In this document: positions 14,745 through 15,190 of the stretch, in pieces
Layout of the letters: the number at the start of each line of letters is the position of its first letter
How positions within the stretch are numbered: position 1 is the first letter of the stretch
NCBI GenBank assembly: GCA_937875605.1
Contig: CALLXZ010000266.1
Location: 1-15,190 of the forward strand
DNA from: an uncultured Moheibacter sp.
GTDB taxonomy: Bacteria > Bacteroidota > Bacteroidia > Flavobacteriales > Weeksellaceae
Reading direction: 5' to 3'
DNA: 15,190 bases
Program-made: the position numbers and the translations under genes
The notes under the pieces: model-generated
The model's input: only the letters and a program-made list of their open reading frames with translations
What the model was told of the DNA's origin: nothing
Database searches by the model: none

Positions 14745-15161
14745 ATGAAACCATTTAATGTCAGAATTTACGGACTTTTGGTAGTCGAAAACCAATTGCT
14801 GATCATCCGCGAACCGTTTGCCGGAACCATCATCGATAAATTTCCGGGTGGAGGTTTGGAATTTGGTGAAGGAACGCATGAATGTTTAATTCGGGAATTT
14901 AAAGAAGAATTAAATCTTGAAATTGAAGTGCTAAATCATTTCTATACACAAGACTATTTTCTCCAATCAAGATTTGATGAGAATGAGCAAATTCTGATGA
15001 TTTATTATAAAGTTTCGGCAAAAAATATTTCTCAGTTAGAGGTTTTGGATACGGATATTGTCGAATTAATTTGGATCAATTTGAACCAACTTTCAACAGA
15101 TGATTTGACCTTGGAAACCGATAAACTGGTTGTTAAAATGCTAAATGATAATCAATTATAA
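14745..15161 (+). CDS. NUDIX hydrolase
   Basis: This 138-residue single-domain NUDIX pyrophosphatase hydrolyses a nucleoside diphosphate linked to another group, using a metal ion. The Nudix box is visible at 36-57: Gly36, Glu42, Arg50-Glu51 and Glu54-Glu55 are all present. The usual Gly near the end is Asn57 in EELNLEI, a change that leaves the catalytic acids intact. The N-terminus (VRIYGLLVVENQLLIIREPF) is the standard first strand pair. The substrate cannot be deduced; it could act on a nucleotide sugar, an alarmone or a damaged nucleotide. The ATG at 14745 lies right after the repeat. It may be co-transcribed with mnmD, since no terminator lies between. The 29 bases after its stop hold only AT-rich sequence without a clear terminator before the window ends. 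Confidence 0.92.
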   Translation: MKPFNVRIYGLLVVENQLLIIREPFAGTIIDKFPGGGLEFGEGTHECLIREFKEELNLEIEVLNHFYTQDYFLQSRFDENEQILMIYYKVSAKNISQLEVLDTDIVELIWINLNQLSTDDLTLETDKLVVKMLNDNQL

Positions 15162-15190
15162 TTTAACATTCAGAATTTAAAATAAATTTT

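Overview
The window looks like chromosomal DNA of a flavobacterium (order Flavobacteriales, Bacteroidota). The evidence is the AT-rich sequence, the near absence of Shine-Dalgarno sites, and perfect Bacteroidota -7 promoter elements (TANNTTTG) upstream of many genes. The gene content also fits: lpxK, a DUF6787-like protein, a DUF2007-like protein, a propeller-type sensor kinase with a LytTR regulator, and divergent ilvE and mnmD. I cannot name the genus. I see no phage, insertion sequence, CRISPR array, rRNA or tRNA.

Left part (1-4110). A cobalamin-binding-type periplasmic-binding-fold gene reads leftward and is cut by the window edge. Divergent from it is a rightward run: lpxK (lipid A 4'-kinase), a trimeric-type purine nucleoside phosphorylase overlapping lpxK by 17 bp, a small DUF6787-like membrane protein, a small secreted protein of unknown function (4-bp overlap), a DUF2007-like protein, and rplS (ribosomal protein L19). 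rplS has its own promoter and a leader that may fold. A strong intrinsic terminator with a GAAA loop closes the run.

Middle part (4137-8989). A leftward HTTM / vitamin-K-dependent gamma-carboxylase-like membrane protein is divergent from an MBL-fold hydrolase, which is followed by a secreted CAP-domain protein. Two short palindromes sit at the HTTM promoter. A leftward EamA-type transporter, probably starting at TTG, faces the CAP gene and is divergent from a TerC-family membrane protein.

Right part (9003-15161). A LytTR response regulator and a large sensor kinase (beta-propeller, Y_Y_Y, LytS-type kinase core) form a leftward two-gene operon. ilvE (branched-chain aminotransferase) lies upstream with its own terminator. 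Rightward mnmD (tRNA wobble-uridine methyltransferase) and a NUDIX hydrolase follow.

Most genes are housekeeping. The points most worth a second look are: an Asp at the base-recognising position of the nucleoside phosphorylase, a dispersed TTCGAA-centred repeat ending exactly at two start codons, the rplS leader, the palindromes at the HTTM promoter, and a -7 element lying only three bases before the mnmD start codon. I found no convincing new multi-gene system.
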